6,836 nt of DNA, from NCBI GenBank assembly GCA_934725835.1, contig CAKVCR010000153.1:1-6836 (forward strand). The letters are read 5' to 3'. Origin of the DNA: an uncultured Odoribacter sp. (GTDB lineage Bacteria; Bacteroidota; Bacteroidia; Bacteroidales; Marinifilaceae). The position numbers were made by a program, and so were the translations under genes. The notes under the pieces are model-generated. The model searched no databases. It was given only the letters and a program-made list of their open reading frames with translations, and was not told the origin of the DNA. Numbering within the stretch: the first letter of the stretch is position 1; each line of letters begins with the position of its first letter. Below, piece by piece: positions 6,776 to 6,836 of this stretch.

Positions 6776-6836
6776 ATGAAGTTATCAAAATTTAGATATA
6801 AACTCCCTGCTGATTTGATTGCACAGTATCCGTCTG
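6776..6836 (+). CDS. queA: S-adenosylmethionine:tRNA ribosyltransferase-isomerase QueA, 3' partial
   Basis: QueA transfers and rearranges the ribosyl part of S-adenosylmethionine onto preQ1-tRNA to make epoxyqueuosine, the penultimate step of queuosine synthesis at the wobble base of GUN-decoding tRNAs. Only the first 20 codons are inside the window: MKLSKFRYKLPADLIAQYPS. These match the very typical QueA opening, MKLSxFxxxLPxxLIAQxP. The position straight after truB, as in other Bacteroidota, supports the call. The rest of the gene, including all catalytic regions, lies beyond the right edge. Confidence 0.88.
   Translation, partial: MKLSKFRYKLPADLIAQYPS

Overview
The window looks like ordinary core chromosome from a member of the Bacteroidota, most likely order Bacteroidales. 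Four things point there: a fused MurF–alanine racemase gene, two promoters of the Bacteroides primary-sigma type (TTTG, about 19 bases, TAnnTTTG), a DUF3098 membrane protein, and the order ftsX – DUF3098 – uppP – truB – queA. The genus cannot be told from the sequence alone.

Layout, left to right. (1) The 3' part of a murF-alr fusion runs to 2290 on the + strand; its first roughly 60 codons lie outside the window. (2) A short convergent gap with a strong hairpin (2296-2323) separates it from a minus-strand D-2-hydroxyacid dehydrogenase (2329-3273). (3) A roughly 310-base non-coding stretch follows. It holds an imperfect inverted repeat and, at its right end, a clear promoter. (4) That promoter drives a two-gene tRNA unit, tRNA-Gly(GCC) then tRNA-Leu(TAA), closed by a textbook intrinsic terminator (3766-3810). 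(5) A second promoter of the same type (TATATTTG at 3907-3914) sits just before ftsX and opens a run of closely spaced + strand genes: ftsX, the DUF3098 gene, uppP, truB. (6) After a 122-base gap, queA begins and runs off the right edge.

How the genes fit together. Several concern the cell envelope. MurF-Alr makes D-alanine and attaches D-Ala-D-Ala to the peptidoglycan precursor. UppP recycles the undecaprenyl lipid carrier that brings such precursors across the membrane. FtsX is the membrane half of the FtsEX complex that controls peptidoglycan hydrolysis at division. TruB, QueA and the two tRNAs concern tRNA supply and modification.

I found no mobile element, CRISPR array, phage gene, toxin-antitoxin pair or other accessory system, and no convincing undescribed system. 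The points most worth a second look are the lack of any ATG start for truB, the unknown role of the DUF3098 protein between ftsX and uppP, the inverted repeat upstream of the tRNA promoter, and the likely cofactor preference of the dehydrogenase.
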